Of a DNA stretch of 64,000 bases, positions 8,086 to 16,986 are shown one piece after another. The position numbers and the translations under genes are program-made. Numbering within the stretch: the stretch's first letter is position 1; every line of letters begins with the position of its first letter. Source of the DNA: Hyphomicrobiales bacterium (GTDB taxonomy: Bacteria > Pseudomonadota > Alphaproteobacteria > Rhizobiales > Beijerinckiaceae); the NCBI GenBank assembly GCA_947455725.1, contig CANGPL010000005.1, positions 23,056 through 87,055 of the forward strand, read 5' to 3'. The notes beneath the pieces were generated by a model that saw only the letters and a program-made list of their open reading frames with translations, was not told the DNA's origin and made no database searches.

Positions 8086-9105
8086 TTGAACAAGACTCTT
8101 GTTACTTCTTTGCTCGGCGCCATTGCTATGGGCGCTGTATTCGCTGCTCCAGCCTATGCTGAAACCGGCGCTTGCTTGATCACCAAGAACAACACAAATC
8201 CTTTCTTCGTGAAGATGAAGGAAGGCGCCACGAAGGCTGCTGAAGCCGCTGGCATCAAGCTCACGGCTGCTGCAGGCGTGAAGGACGGCGATGCTGCACC
8301 ACAGATCACCGCGATTGAAAACTGCGTTGCTTCGGGCGCTAAGGGTATCCTTATCACCGCATCGAACGACTCGGTTATTCCTGCGCTCAAGAAGGCCCGC
8401 GCTGCTGGCGTTCTCGTTATCGCACTCGACACGCCAATTGGCGATAAGGATGCGGCCGATATGACGTTCGCAACCGACAATTTCGAAGCTGGTATCCTCA
8501 TCGGTAAGTGGGCGAAGGCTACGCTCGGCGATAAGGCGAAGGATGCCAAGATCGGGATGCTCGACATCAACAAAGACAATATCTCGGTTGACGTTGCACG
8601 CGACACGGGCTTCCTCGTCGGCTTCGGCATCGATGTTCCAAACAAGAAGGTCATGGGTTCTGAAAAGGATCCACGCGTTATCGGCCATCAGTCGTCGGAC
8701 GCAAATCCTGAAGGCGGCGTGAAGAGCGTTGAAAATCTTCTCGCAAAAGAGCCTAACATGAACGTCGTTTACACCATCAACGAGCCAGCAGCAGAAGGTG
8801 CTTATCAGGCACTTAAGAAGGCTGGTAAGGAAAAGGGTGTCTTGATCGTCTCCGTTGACGGTGGCTGCCCAGGTGTGAAGAGCGTTGCTTCGGGCGTTAT
8901 CGGCGCAACGTCGCAGCAGTATCCGCTGTTGATGGCCTCGAAAGGCATCGAAGCAATTGCTGCTTTCGCTAAGGACGGCACGAAGCCAAAGGCTTCTGAC
9001 GGTCTCGACTTCTTCAACACGGGCGTGAACCTCATCACCGATAAGCCAGCAGCTGGCGTTCCTTCGATCGACTCGAAGGAAGGCACCGCGAAGTGCTGGG
9101 GCTAA
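8086..9105 (+). CDS. frcB: Sugar ABC transporter periplasmic binding protein, fructose type (FrcB)
   Basis: Periplasmic-binding-protein type 1 (ribose/fructose-like) receptor. A typical signal peptide (about 25 residues ending in APAYA-ETGA) is followed by the ligand-binding fold, with [19 protein letters not shown] at the start of lobe I and a [18 protein letters not shown] segment at the hinge. The TTG at 8086 is chosen over the ATG at 8065 because GGGAGG lies five bases upstream and it gives a clean signal peptide. Codon use is markedly biased, as for a highly expressed gene. It is first in the frcBCA-frcK operon. Fructose specificity is inferred from resemblance to rhizobial FrcB. Confidence 0.88.
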   Translation: MNKTLVTSLLGAIAMGAVFAAPAYAETGACLITKNNTNPFFVKMKEGATKAAEAAGIKLTAAAGVKDGDAAPQITAIENCVASGAKGILITASNDSVIPALKKARAAGVLVIALDTPIGDKDAADMTFATDNFEAGILIGKWAKATLGDKAKDAKIGMLDINKDNISVDVARDTGFLVGFGIDVPNKKVMGSEKDPRVIGHQSSDANPEGGVKSVENLLAKEPNMNVVYTINEPAAEGAYQALKKAGKEKGVLIVSVDGGCPGVKSVASGVIGATSQQYPLLMASKGIEAIAAFAKDGTKPKASDGLDFFNTGVNLITDKPAAGVPSIDSKEGTAKCWG

Positions 9106-9136
9106 TCGCTTAAGGCCTGAATTATTAACTTAAATC

Positions 9137-9168
9137 TGTGGGGGGCGATCATTAGATCGCCCCCCACA
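9137..9168 (+). terminator. Strong hairpin between frcB and frcC (mRNA 3' stabiliser or partial terminator)
   Basis: A perfect 14-bp stem, TGTGGGGGGCGATC, with loop ATTA. No T-run follows, so it is more likely to protect the frcB mRNA end or attenuate read-through than to stop transcription fully. Such hairpins between a binding-protein gene and its permease gene commonly explain excess of the binding protein. Confidence 0.7.
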
Positions 9169-9262
9169 TCGTAAGAAATGCATGACGAACTGCGTTGAAT
9201 ATGTGTAAATTGTCGAAAATTTGCTACGTTATTAGCGCAGTAGAGATAACGGGGGAGCGCCT

Positions 9263-10345
9263 ATGAGTGCGAATGCTGGGCCGGAGAAGACGATCTCCGA
9301 TTTTGAAGCGGTGCTCGAAAAAGCTGACACGTCAGTCGTTGCGTTTGAGCAGGATCGCAATGGTCCTTTAGACCTCATACGCGATTTTCTGAGAACAAAC
9401 CCAACGGCCATTCCAGCGGCCGTTCTCCTCATCAGCGTTATCGGTTTTGGCTTTGTTGCCAATAATTTTCTTAAACTCAGCACGCTATCGCTCGTTCTGC
9501 AGCAAGTTACCGTTACGGGCATTGTAGCGATTGCGCAGACGATGATTATTCTAACAGCCGGTATTGATTTGGCCGTAGGCCAACTCATGGTGCTGTGCTC
9601 GCTCATTATGGGTAAATTAGCCGTTGAGCTTGGCGTTCCCGTTTGGATAGCGATCGTCATCGGTTTTATCGCTGGCGGAGCGATGGGATGCTTGAATGGT
9701 ATCTTCGTCGCCTATTGGCGCTTGCCACCCTTTATCGTGACACTCGGTACGCTCGGTATCTTTAAGACGCTCAAGCTCTGGTATTCAGGGTCAGAGTCCG
9801 TTCGCGCCGCCGATATCGAAGAAAAAGCGCCCTTCCTGGACTTTTTCGGACAGACCATTAAGCTCGGTGCCGGTGCCGAAGTGACCTATGGTGGGATTGC
9901 ACTTGTACTCACTGCTATTGCTGCGTGGTATGTTCTAAATCGCACGCCATGGGGTCGGCACGTTCATGCGGTTGGCGACGATCCTGACTCCGCGCTTCTT
10001 GCTGGTATTCAGACCAAGCGAATCTTGTTGTCGGTATATGTTGTCGCCGGGTTTGTTTGTGCGTTTGGTGCGTGGATCTCAATCGGTCGCGTTGGCACAA
10101 TTAACCCAGAAAGTTTCGACCAGATCAATCTTGATTCTATTACCGCGACTGTGATCGGCGGAACGTCATTGTTTGGTGGCCGTGGGTCGCTGTTTGGATC
10201 CGTTCTTGGTGCTTTGATCGTCGGTGTTTTCTCGACTGGTCTCGCATTGGCTGGTGTTGATTCTTATTGGCAGTATCTAACCATTGGCGTGTTGATCATT
10301 CTCGCCGTTGCAGTTGATCAATGGTTGCGGAGGGCTTCGCAATGA
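9263..10345 (+). CDS. frcC: Sugar ABC transporter permease, fructose type (FrcC)
   Basis: A 360-residue RbsC/FrcC-type permease (BPD_transp_2 family) with about ten hydrophobic segments after a ~45-residue soluble N-terminus. Family signatures are TAGIDLAVGQLMVL near residue 95, FIVTLGTLGIFKTL near 155, and the C-terminal TVIGGTSLFGGRGSLFGSVLGALIVG. The ATG at 9263 has a GGGGGAG site. The stop overlaps the frcA start (ATGA). It forms the membrane channel of the FrcBCA importer. Confidence 0.9.
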   Translation: MSANAGPEKTISDFEAVLEKADTSVVAFEQDRNGPLDLIRDFLRTNPTAIPAAVLLISVIGFGFVANNFLKLSTLSLVLQQVTVTGIVAIAQTMIILTAGIDLAVGQLMVLCSLIMGKLAVELGVPVWIAIVIGFIAGGAMGCLNGIFVAYWRLPPFIVTLGTLGIFKTLKLWYSGSESVRAADIEEKAPFLDFFGQTIKLGAGAEVTYGGIALVLTAIAAWYVLNRTPWGRHVHAVGDDPDSALLAGIQTKRILLSVYVVAGFVCAFGAWISIGRVGTINPESFDQINLDSITATVIGGTSLFGGRGSLFGSVLGALIVGVFSTGLALAGVDSYWQYLTIGVLIILAVAVDQWLRRASQ

Positions 10346-11130
10346 CAAAACAACAACCTGTTCTTGAGGCCCGTGGTCTCTCCAAGCGCTATGGCCATGT
10401 TGTTGCGCTTAACAATGCGGATTTTGATTTATATCCTGGCGAAATTCTTGCCGTTATTGGCGATAATGGCGCTGGCAAGACAACACTGATCAAAGCTCTG
10501 ACGGGCGCTATTACACCTGATCACGGTGAAATCCGTTTGAACGGCGAGGCTGTACATTTCCGTTCGCCGCAGGATGCACGCGCGGCCGGTATCGAAACGG
10601 TGTATCAAAATCTTGCGCTTTCTCCTGCACTTTCCATCGCTGAAAATATGTTCCTCGGTCGTGAGCGTTTGAAACCCGGACTATTGGGTAAATTATTTTA
10701 TACGCTTGATCGTTCTGGAATGAACAGTTTCGCTCGCCAGAAACTGAGCGAACTCGGCTTGTTGACGATCCAAAATATCGAGCAACCTGTTGAATCTTTA
10801 TCAGGTGGCCAGCGCCAAGGTGTTGCTGTTGCTCGTGCTGCTGCTTTCGGATCGCGGGTTATCATTATGGATGAGCCGACGGCGGCGTTGGGTGTTAAGG
10901 AATCGCGCCGCGTTCTAGAACTCATTCTCGACGTTAAAAAGCGTGGATTACCGATTGTCTTGATCTCGCACAACATGCCTCATGTGTTTGAGGTGGCTGA
11001 CCGCATCCATATTAATCGGCTGGGTCGTCGCCTCTGCGTGATCAATCCGAAGGATTACACGATGGCTGATGCGGTTGCGTTTATGACGGGCGCTAAAGAG
11101 CCTCCTCCTGAAGTCGTTGCAGCCGCTTGA
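10342..11130 (+). CDS. frcA: Sugar ABC transporter ATP-binding protein, fructose type (FrcA)
   Basis: A single-nucleotide-binding-domain ATPase of 262 residues, as in FrcA and unlike the tandem-domain RbsA. It has Walker A GDNGAGKTTLIKA near 40, the Q-loop in ETVYQNLALSPALSIAENMF, signature LSGGQRQGVAVARA near 154, Walker B IIMDEPTAALG and the H-loop LISHNM. An ATG at 10321 is in frame, but the ATG at 10342 has GGAGGG seven bases upstream and makes the usual four-base overlap with frcC. Confidence 0.92.
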   Translation: MTKQQPVLEARGLSKRYGHVVALNNADFDLYPGEILAVIGDNGAGKTTLIKALTGAITPDHGEIRLNGEAVHFRSPQDARAAGIETVYQNLALSPALSIAENMFLGRERLKPGLLGKLFYTLDRSGMNSFARQKLSELGLLTIQNIEQPVESLSGGQRQGVAVARAAAFGSRVIIMDEPTAALGVKESRRVLELILDVKKRGLPIVLISHNMPHVFEVADRIHINRLGRRLCVINPKDYTMADAVAFMTGAKEPPPEVVAAA

Positions 11131-11136
11131 TCTCTC

Positions 11137-11775
11137 GTGTCTGATCTACAGGCCGTCGTCGATCATCTAACCGGAATCATCCGTGATCGTGATGATGGCC
11201 ATGCGCGCCAATTAATCGCGATTGCGGGTCCGCCGGGGGCGGGAAAAAGCACGGTAGCTGAAGCGCTCGTTGAGCAACTTAACATATTTATTCCCGATAG
11301 ACCTGCAGAGGTCGTTCCGATGGACGGCTTCCATTTCGATAATGCCATTCTTGATGAGCGAGGTTGGCGCGCCCGCAAAGGTGCGCCCGAGACCTTCGAC
11401 ATTGGTGGCTTTTCATCTTTGTTGCGGCGCTTAAAAAGTGAGCCAGGTGATATTGCGATACCAGTCTTTGACCGGGGTTCTGATTTAGCGCGGGCTTCCG
11501 CGCGAATTGTGCGAAGCGATCAAAGACTTTTGATCGTTGAAGGAAATTATCTTCTTCTTGATAGACCCCATTGGAGCGATCTTTTCCCGCTTTTTGATCT
11601 GACCATCTTTTTAAAGCCATCTATCGAAACAATTGAACAGCGCCTCATTCAACGTTGGCTCGATTATGGGCTCGATCATCCATCAGCAATCGCGCGTGCA
11701 AGGGGAAATGATCTTGCCAATGCGCGGATTATCTTATCCGAAAGCCGCTCTGCGAATATCGTCGTGCAGGATTGA
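11137..11775 (+). CDS. frcK: P-loop kinase of the uridine-kinase/phosphoribulokinase-like family (FrcK-like)
   Basis: A 212-residue P-loop protein with Walker A AGPPGAGKSTVAEAL near residue 30, the substrate segment VVPMDGFHFDNAILDERG near 60, and LLIVEGNYLLLD near 130. The layout matches the PRK/Udk/pantothenate-kinase-like group that includes FrcK, encoded with rhizobial frcBCA. Its true substrate is not established; a sugar or vitamin-like alcohol is possible. It starts at a GTG six bases after frcA with no good ribosome-binding site, so coupling to frcA is likely. Confidence 0.78.
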   Translation: MSDLQAVVDHLTGIIRDRDDGHARQLIAIAGPPGAGKSTVAEALVEQLNIFIPDRPAEVVPMDGFHFDNAILDERGWRARKGAPETFDIGGFSSLLRRLKSEPGDIAIPVFDRGSDLARASARIVRSDQRLLIVEGNYLLLDRPHWSDLFPLFDLTIFLKPSIETIEQRLIQRWLDYGLDHPSAIARARGNDLANARIILSESRSANIVVQD

Positions 11776-11859
11776 CGATACTCGGGCTATGTCCTGATCA
11801 CCAGATCGGATAGGTTGCGTTAATATTCGGCTTAAGCATCATTACAAAAGGGGGCCGCC

Positions 11860-12846
<987 letters not shown>

Positions 12847-12875
12847 TCGAGATCAATAGGCTGGAGTCTTAATCA

Positions 12876-13514
12876 ATGAAGCGAATTTTGTGTTACGGCG
12901 ATTCAAACACGCATGGAACCAAGCCCATGCATCATGAGAATGACGTTGCACGGTTTGCATTTCTCGAACGCTGGCCGGGCGTTGTGGCATCCGAACTTGG
13001 TGCTGATTATCAGATCATTGAAGAAGGTCTTCCGGGGCGTACAACGGTTCACGATGACCCGATCGAAGGCCATCACAAGAATGGTAAGTCCTATTTGCTG
13101 CCATGCTTGGAGAGCCATTGGCCGCTTGATGCGGTTGTTATTGCGCTTGGTGTCAACGACTTGAAAACACGTTTTAATGTCGGTCCAGCTGAAATAGCGG
13201 CGAGTATCGGCGGTTTGATCGATGTTGTCCGTCAGGCGCCCTCGTTTGGCCATGCTGCCCCGAAGATTCTTGTTCTAGCCGCCCCTTCCATTCTTGAAGC
13301 GGGATGGCTTGGCGAAATGTTTGCGGGTGGCGCTGAAAAATCCAAAGGCTTAGCGCCCCATTTGTCTTCCGTCGTACAATCCCATGGCGTTGCTTTTTTT
13401 GACTTAGGAAGCGTGGCCCATGTCTCCCCCATTGATGGCATCCATTTTGATGCTACCAATCATCGTGTTATGGGCCATGCCATTGCACTTCAGTTGAAAG
13501 CATTATTGGCGTGA
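12876..13514 (+). CDS. SGNH hydrolase, arylesterase/acyltransferase type
   Basis: A 212-residue SGNH esterase without a signal peptide. Block I is LCYGDSNTHG (nucleophile Ser10), block III is LGVNDLK (Asn), and block V is DGIHFD with the catalytic Asp/His. The segments ELGADYQIIEEGLPGRTT and SYLLPCLESHWPLD closely resemble, from memory, the octameric Mycobacterium smegmatis arylesterase that acts as acyltransferase in water. Its GTGA overlap with the following exporter suggests joint expression. The substrate is not known. Confidence 0.85.
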   Translation: MKRILCYGDSNTHGTKPMHHENDVARFAFLERWPGVVASELGADYQIIEEGLPGRTTVHDDPIEGHHKNGKSYLLPCLESHWPLDAVVIALGVNDLKTRFNVGPAEIAASIGGLIDVVRQAPSFGHAAPKILVLAAPSILEAGWLGEMFAGGAEKSKGLAPHLSSVVQSHGVAFFDLGSVAHVSPIDGIHFDATNHRVMGHAIALQLKALLA

Positions 13515-14719
13515 TTAATCGAAACAGTACGTTCGAATTTATTCTTCTCATTGCTCTGTTAAACGCGCTGACGGCAATGTCGATTGATACGATGTTGCCT
13601 GCGATTGGAGTCATTGCCAGCGAGCTTGGTGCTGCCGATCCAAATAACCGGCAATTTATTATTACAGCCCTATTCGGCGGTATGACTCTGGGTACATTAA
13701 TTTATGGCCCAGCCTCAGACTCGATTGGTCGAAAGCCCGCAATATTCATTGGGCTCGTTATTTTCGCCGCTGGCGCCCTCATGTGCATGTTTGCCACCAA
13801 TTTTTCGGCCATGCTGATTGGGCGGTTTATCCAAGGATTGGGTGCTGCCTCACCGCGTTTTGTCTCCACAGCGATGGTGCGCGATGGCCTTGCAGGCTCG
13901 GCGATGGCACGCGTCATGTCGTTCGTGATGACTGTCTTTATGTTGGTCCCCATTCTTGCGCCATCCATTGGTCAGCTTGTGCTCTTGGCGTTTCACTGGC
14001 GCTTTATATTTGGTGGCTTTTTCGTGATGGCGATTGTGGCCGGTCTTTGGCTTGGTTTGCGCCAAGAAGAAACCTTGCCTGTTGAGCGTAGACTACCTTT
14101 TTCACCTCGAACATTGCTCGCTTCCGGTATCGAGGCTTTTCGTCATCCGGTGACGCTCGGCTACACGCTCGCCATGGGCTGTGTATTTAGCGGGCTGATC
14201 TCGTATCTCGGAACGTCGCAGCAAATTTTCGCCGAGCTTTATGGCCAAGGTGCATGGTTTGCGATTTGGTTTGCAGGCTTTGCTATTGCGCTTGCGCTTT
14301 CAACGATTGCAAATGGCCGCTTTGTTGTGCGTCTTGGTATGCGCACCATTACCAAATGGGCCTTACGAGCAAGCATCGGTTTCTCGGCTCTGTTCTTGAT
14401 AGTTGCAATCGCCTATGGCGGAACACCACCGCTTCCGACTCTGGGCATCTATCTGTTTTTGAATTTCTTTTGCCTCGGCCTTCTCTTTGGAAATTATAAT
14501 GCTCTTGCCCTAGAGCCTGTCGGCCATATCGCTGGAATGGCATCGGCGGTATCGGGGTTTATCTTCTCGGTCATTTCAATTGTTGGCGGGACGCTGGTTG
14601 GTCAAACCTATAACAACACCGTTATCCCCCTCGTGGCAGGATTTGGTGGCTTTGGCTTAATGGCCTTTCTTCTCACCGAATGGGCTGAGAAAAAACGAAA
14701 ATCCTTGGCAAAACAGTGA
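13511..14719 (+). CDS. MFS multidrug exporter, Bcr/CflA family
   Basis: A 402-residue protein with 12 predicted membrane segments. The Bcr/CflA signature is present: AMSIDTMLPAIGVIASELGA in helix 1, FGGMTLGTLIYGPASDSIGRKP for helix 2 and motif A, and RFIQGLGAA in helix 4. Members export bicyclomycin, chloramphenicol and other small compounds by proton antiport. The GTG start overlaps the stop of the SGNH hydrolase gene, so export of an ester-derived compound is conceivable but unproven. Confidence 0.88.
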   Translation: MINRNSTFEFILLIALLNALTAMSIDTMLPAIGVIASELGAADPNNRQFIITALFGGMTLGTLIYGPASDSIGRKPAIFIGLVIFAAGALMCMFATNFSAMLIGRFIQGLGAASPRFVSTAMVRDGLAGSAMARVMSFVMTVFMLVPILAPSIGQLVLLAFHWRFIFGGFFVMAIVAGLWLGLRQEETLPVERRLPFSPRTLLASGIEAFRHPVTLGYTLAMGCVFSGLISYLGTSQQIFAELYGQGAWFAIWFAGFAIALALSTIANGRFVVRLGMRTITKWALRASIGFSALFLIVAIAYGGTPPLPTLGIYLFLNFFCLGLLFGNYNALALEPVGHIAGMASAVSGFIFSVISIVGGTLVGQTYNNTVIPLVAGFGGFGLMAFLLTEWAEKKRKSLAKQ

Positions 14720-14795
14720 CTCGACTAATTTACCGATTATGCCAATATTTACCTCAATCGATGAATAGCGCGCTTCGCGGAAAGGCGGAAACACC

Positions 14796-15779
14796 ATGTT
14801 GAGATTAGATGAAAAACTCGCGCGCATTCGTGCCGGCGACTACACACGAAATGATTTCATCATTGCTGATGCCAAGGATCCCGATATGGGGCCGGGTTTA
14901 CATGCCATTGGTCCGATGCGGCAAGCGGATGGTACGAGTTCCCGCTTGCGGACGCGCGAAGAGTTTTTGGTCTCGATTGAAGAGATCCTCAAACAAGACA
15001 TCATCGATATTATGTTGACGTCGCTTTCAAACCTTGAGCAGCTTCATAAACGCGGCACGGCTCAAGGCTCGGATATTAAATTTGCAATTCGTGCGAATGA
15101 CACAACCGATATTTGGCGTCACCGCGGGGCTACCTACCATAATTCACCATCGCGACCCTTCCGTACAGCCGCTCTATCGCGTGCCGTTTCTTTCACCGAT
15201 TTAGGGCTCTATTCGATCACCTTTAATAATGATCTCGATGCCGACCATTATTCAATGGAGGCGTTCACCGATTTCCGTGAAGATGCAATCGCGCATGGAA
15301 TGAAATATTTTCTAGAAGTCTTTAATCCAAACGCCGCACAAATTTCGGCCGAAGATATGCCGCGTTACGTGAACGATGCAATTATTCGTTGCTTAGCAGG
15401 CTTAACCGAAGCCGAGCGTCCGCAATTTTTGAAGATTGCCTATAATGGACCACGCGCGCTCGATGAGCTTGCCTCTTTCGATCCAAGCTTGGTTGTTGGC
15501 GTTTTGGGTGGCGGCGCAGGCACGACGCGCGATTGTTTTGAGCTTATTTTCCAAGCTGAAAAATATGGCGCGCGCGTAGCACTGTTTGGCCGCAAGATAA
15601 ATTTGGCTGAATCGCCGCTCGAAATGATCCGTCATATGCGCGCTGTTGCATCGGGTGCTCTAACGCCAACCGAAGCTGTTTCGTCTTATCACGATGCTTT
15701 AAAGTCCAGTGACATAACACCCGCTCGATCCTTTGCCGATGACAATGTGATCACGGAAGCTGTTCTCAAATCGGCGTAA
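14796..15779 (+). CDS. Class I aldolase-like TIM-barrel protein (DeoC/FbaB-like)
   Basis: A 327-residue protein of uncertain substrate. The C-terminal half has features of DeoC/FbaB aldolases: FLKIAYNG with a candidate Schiff-base lysine, VVGVLGGGAGTT as a phosphate-binding glycine loop, and VALFGRKI at the position where FbaB enzymes have GRN. The N-terminus (DDKDPDMG-like segment ADAKDPDMGPG) is also conserved in this family of putative aldolases. It lies ten bases upstream of a PfkB kinase, which suggests that the kinase product is the aldol substrate. It belongs to the sugar island beside frcBCA. Confidence 0.7.
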   Translation: MLRLDEKLARIRAGDYTRNDFIIADAKDPDMGPGLHAIGPMRQADGTSSRLRTREEFLVSIEEILKQDIIDIMLTSLSNLEQLHKRGTAQGSDIKFAIRANDTTDIWRHRGATYHNSPSRPFRTAALSRAVSFTDLGLYSITFNNDLDADHYSMEAFTDFREDAIAHGMKYFLEVFNPNAAQISAEDMPRYVNDAIIRCLAGLTEAERPQFLKIAYNGPRALDELASFDPSLVVGVLGGGAGTTRDCFELIFQAEKYGARVALFGRKINLAESPLEMIRHMRAVASGALTPTEAVSSYHDALKSSDITPARSFADDNVITEAVLKSA

Positions 15780-15789
15780 GAGAAGCCTT

Positions 15790-16821
15790 ATGTCTCAGCG
15801 AAGCGGAATTCTTACAGCCGGTTCTTGGTGCGTCGACAACAACAAGTCGCTGCCGGTTTGGCCTTCCGAAGATACGATGAGTACGATCACGGCATTGGAT
15901 CGCCAGGGCGGTGGATCAGGGTCCAATATGGCGTTTGATTTAAAGCGCCTCGATCCCGATTTTTTTGTCGAAACCATGGGCATCGTGGGTGACGATTCCG
16001 ACGGCCGTTTTTTGATCGAGAAGTGCGACGAGGCAGGCGTCAAGCGCGATAGGCTTGCCATGATCAAAGGTGGCATGACGGCATTTACCGATTGCTTCAA
16101 TTCGCTCGAAAGCGGCAAGCGAACCCATCTTTATTTCCCCGGTGTCGCGGATGCGCTTTCACCTGACGATTTTGATTTTTCTACCACGACTGCTCGGCTT
16201 TTACATTTAGGCTTGCCCGGTGCCCATAAGACGATGGATGGTCAATGGGGCAGTGATACAACGGGCTGGGCGACCGTCCTGCGCGCGGCTCAAAAAGCAG
16301 GGCTTAAGACCAATCTGGAAATGGTAACGACGACGCGCGAAAAAGTCCGGCATTTTGGCCTTTCCGCCTTGCCCTATCTTGATCTCCTCATCGTCAATGA
16401 TTTTGAGATTGGTGCAGTAGCCGATGTCGAAACGCGCGATGGCACAAAGACCCTCCCAGACCGTATTGTCGAAGCCCTACAAAAAATCCTTGAGCTCGGC
16501 TCAGTTTCCATCGCGGCTGCGCATTTTCCCGAAGGCGCGATCGCGATTAGCCGCGAGGGTGGATTGTTTTCGGTTGGATCGGTCGCGATTCCATCGAACC
16601 AAATTGCAGGTGTTAATGGGGCTGGCGACGCGTTTGCGGCGGGCTTCTTATATTATTGGCATCAATCTCACCCGATTGACGACGCCTTGCGATTTGGCCA
16701 CGCGGTAGCGGCTGCCTCCATGCGGGAAGTGTCAACAACGGCTGGTGTGACGAATGTCTCGGAAACCCTAAAATTAGCGAAACAATGGGGCTACCGCCCC
16801 GCGCCAGTGGTAAAAATCTAA
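15790..16821 (+). CDS. PfkB-family carbohydrate kinase
   Basis: A ribokinase-fold kinase of 343 residues. The N-terminal motif GGGSGSNMAFDLKRL and the C-terminal signature NGAGDAFAAGFLYY, containing the catalytic Asp, are clear. The start has an AGAGAAG ribosome-binding site, and the gene follows the aldolase-like gene by ten bases, so they are cotranscribed. FrcBCA delivers unphosphorylated sugar, so a kinase is needed; this protein is a candidate for phosphorylating fructose or a related sugar, but substrate is not readable from sequence. Confidence 0.85.
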   Translation: MSQRSGILTAGSWCVDNNKSLPVWPSEDTMSTITALDRQGGGSGSNMAFDLKRLDPDFFVETMGIVGDDSDGRFLIEKCDEAGVKRDRLAMIKGGMTAFTDCFNSLESGKRTHLYFPGVADALSPDDFDFSTTTARLLHLGLPGAHKTMDGQWGSDTTGWATVLRAAQKAGLKTNLEMVTTTREKVRHFGLSALPYLDLLIVNDFEIGAVADVETRDGTKTLPDRIVEALQKILELGSVSIAAAHFPEGAIAISREGGLFSVGSVAIPSNQIAGVNGAGDAFAAGFLYYWHQSHPIDDALRFGHAVAAASMREVSTTAGVTNVSETLKLAKQWGYRPAPVVKI

Positions 16822-16835
16822 TTATTGGGTTTAAA

Positions 16836-16911
16836 TGGTGCCGCTTAGGTGACTCGAACACCTGACCCCAGCTTTACGAAAGCTGTGCTCTACCAACTGA
16901 GCTAAAGCGGC
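16836..16911 (-). tRNA. tRNA-Thr (anticodon CGU)
   Basis: The minus strand folds as a complete 76-base tRNA. The acceptor stem GCCGCTT pairs with AAGCGGC, the D-arm contains AGCTCAGTTGGTAGAGC, the anticodon stem CAGCT/AGCTG holds loop TTCGTAA, and the T-arm contains GTTCGAGTC. The anticodon CGT reads ACG codons (Thr). The 3' CCA is encoded (plus-strand TGG at 16836-16838). Confidence 0.97.
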
Positions 16912-16986
16912 AACGCGCGGCTACATACATGAGTTCTAGCCGTTTTCCTACCCCCTTTTAGCACATCACCCGCAAAGGAGCGCATT

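Noticed and set aside
8154..8654. 166-codon minus-strand frame inside frcB
   Set aside because: It is the shadow of a strongly codon-biased gene and its translation has no domain features.
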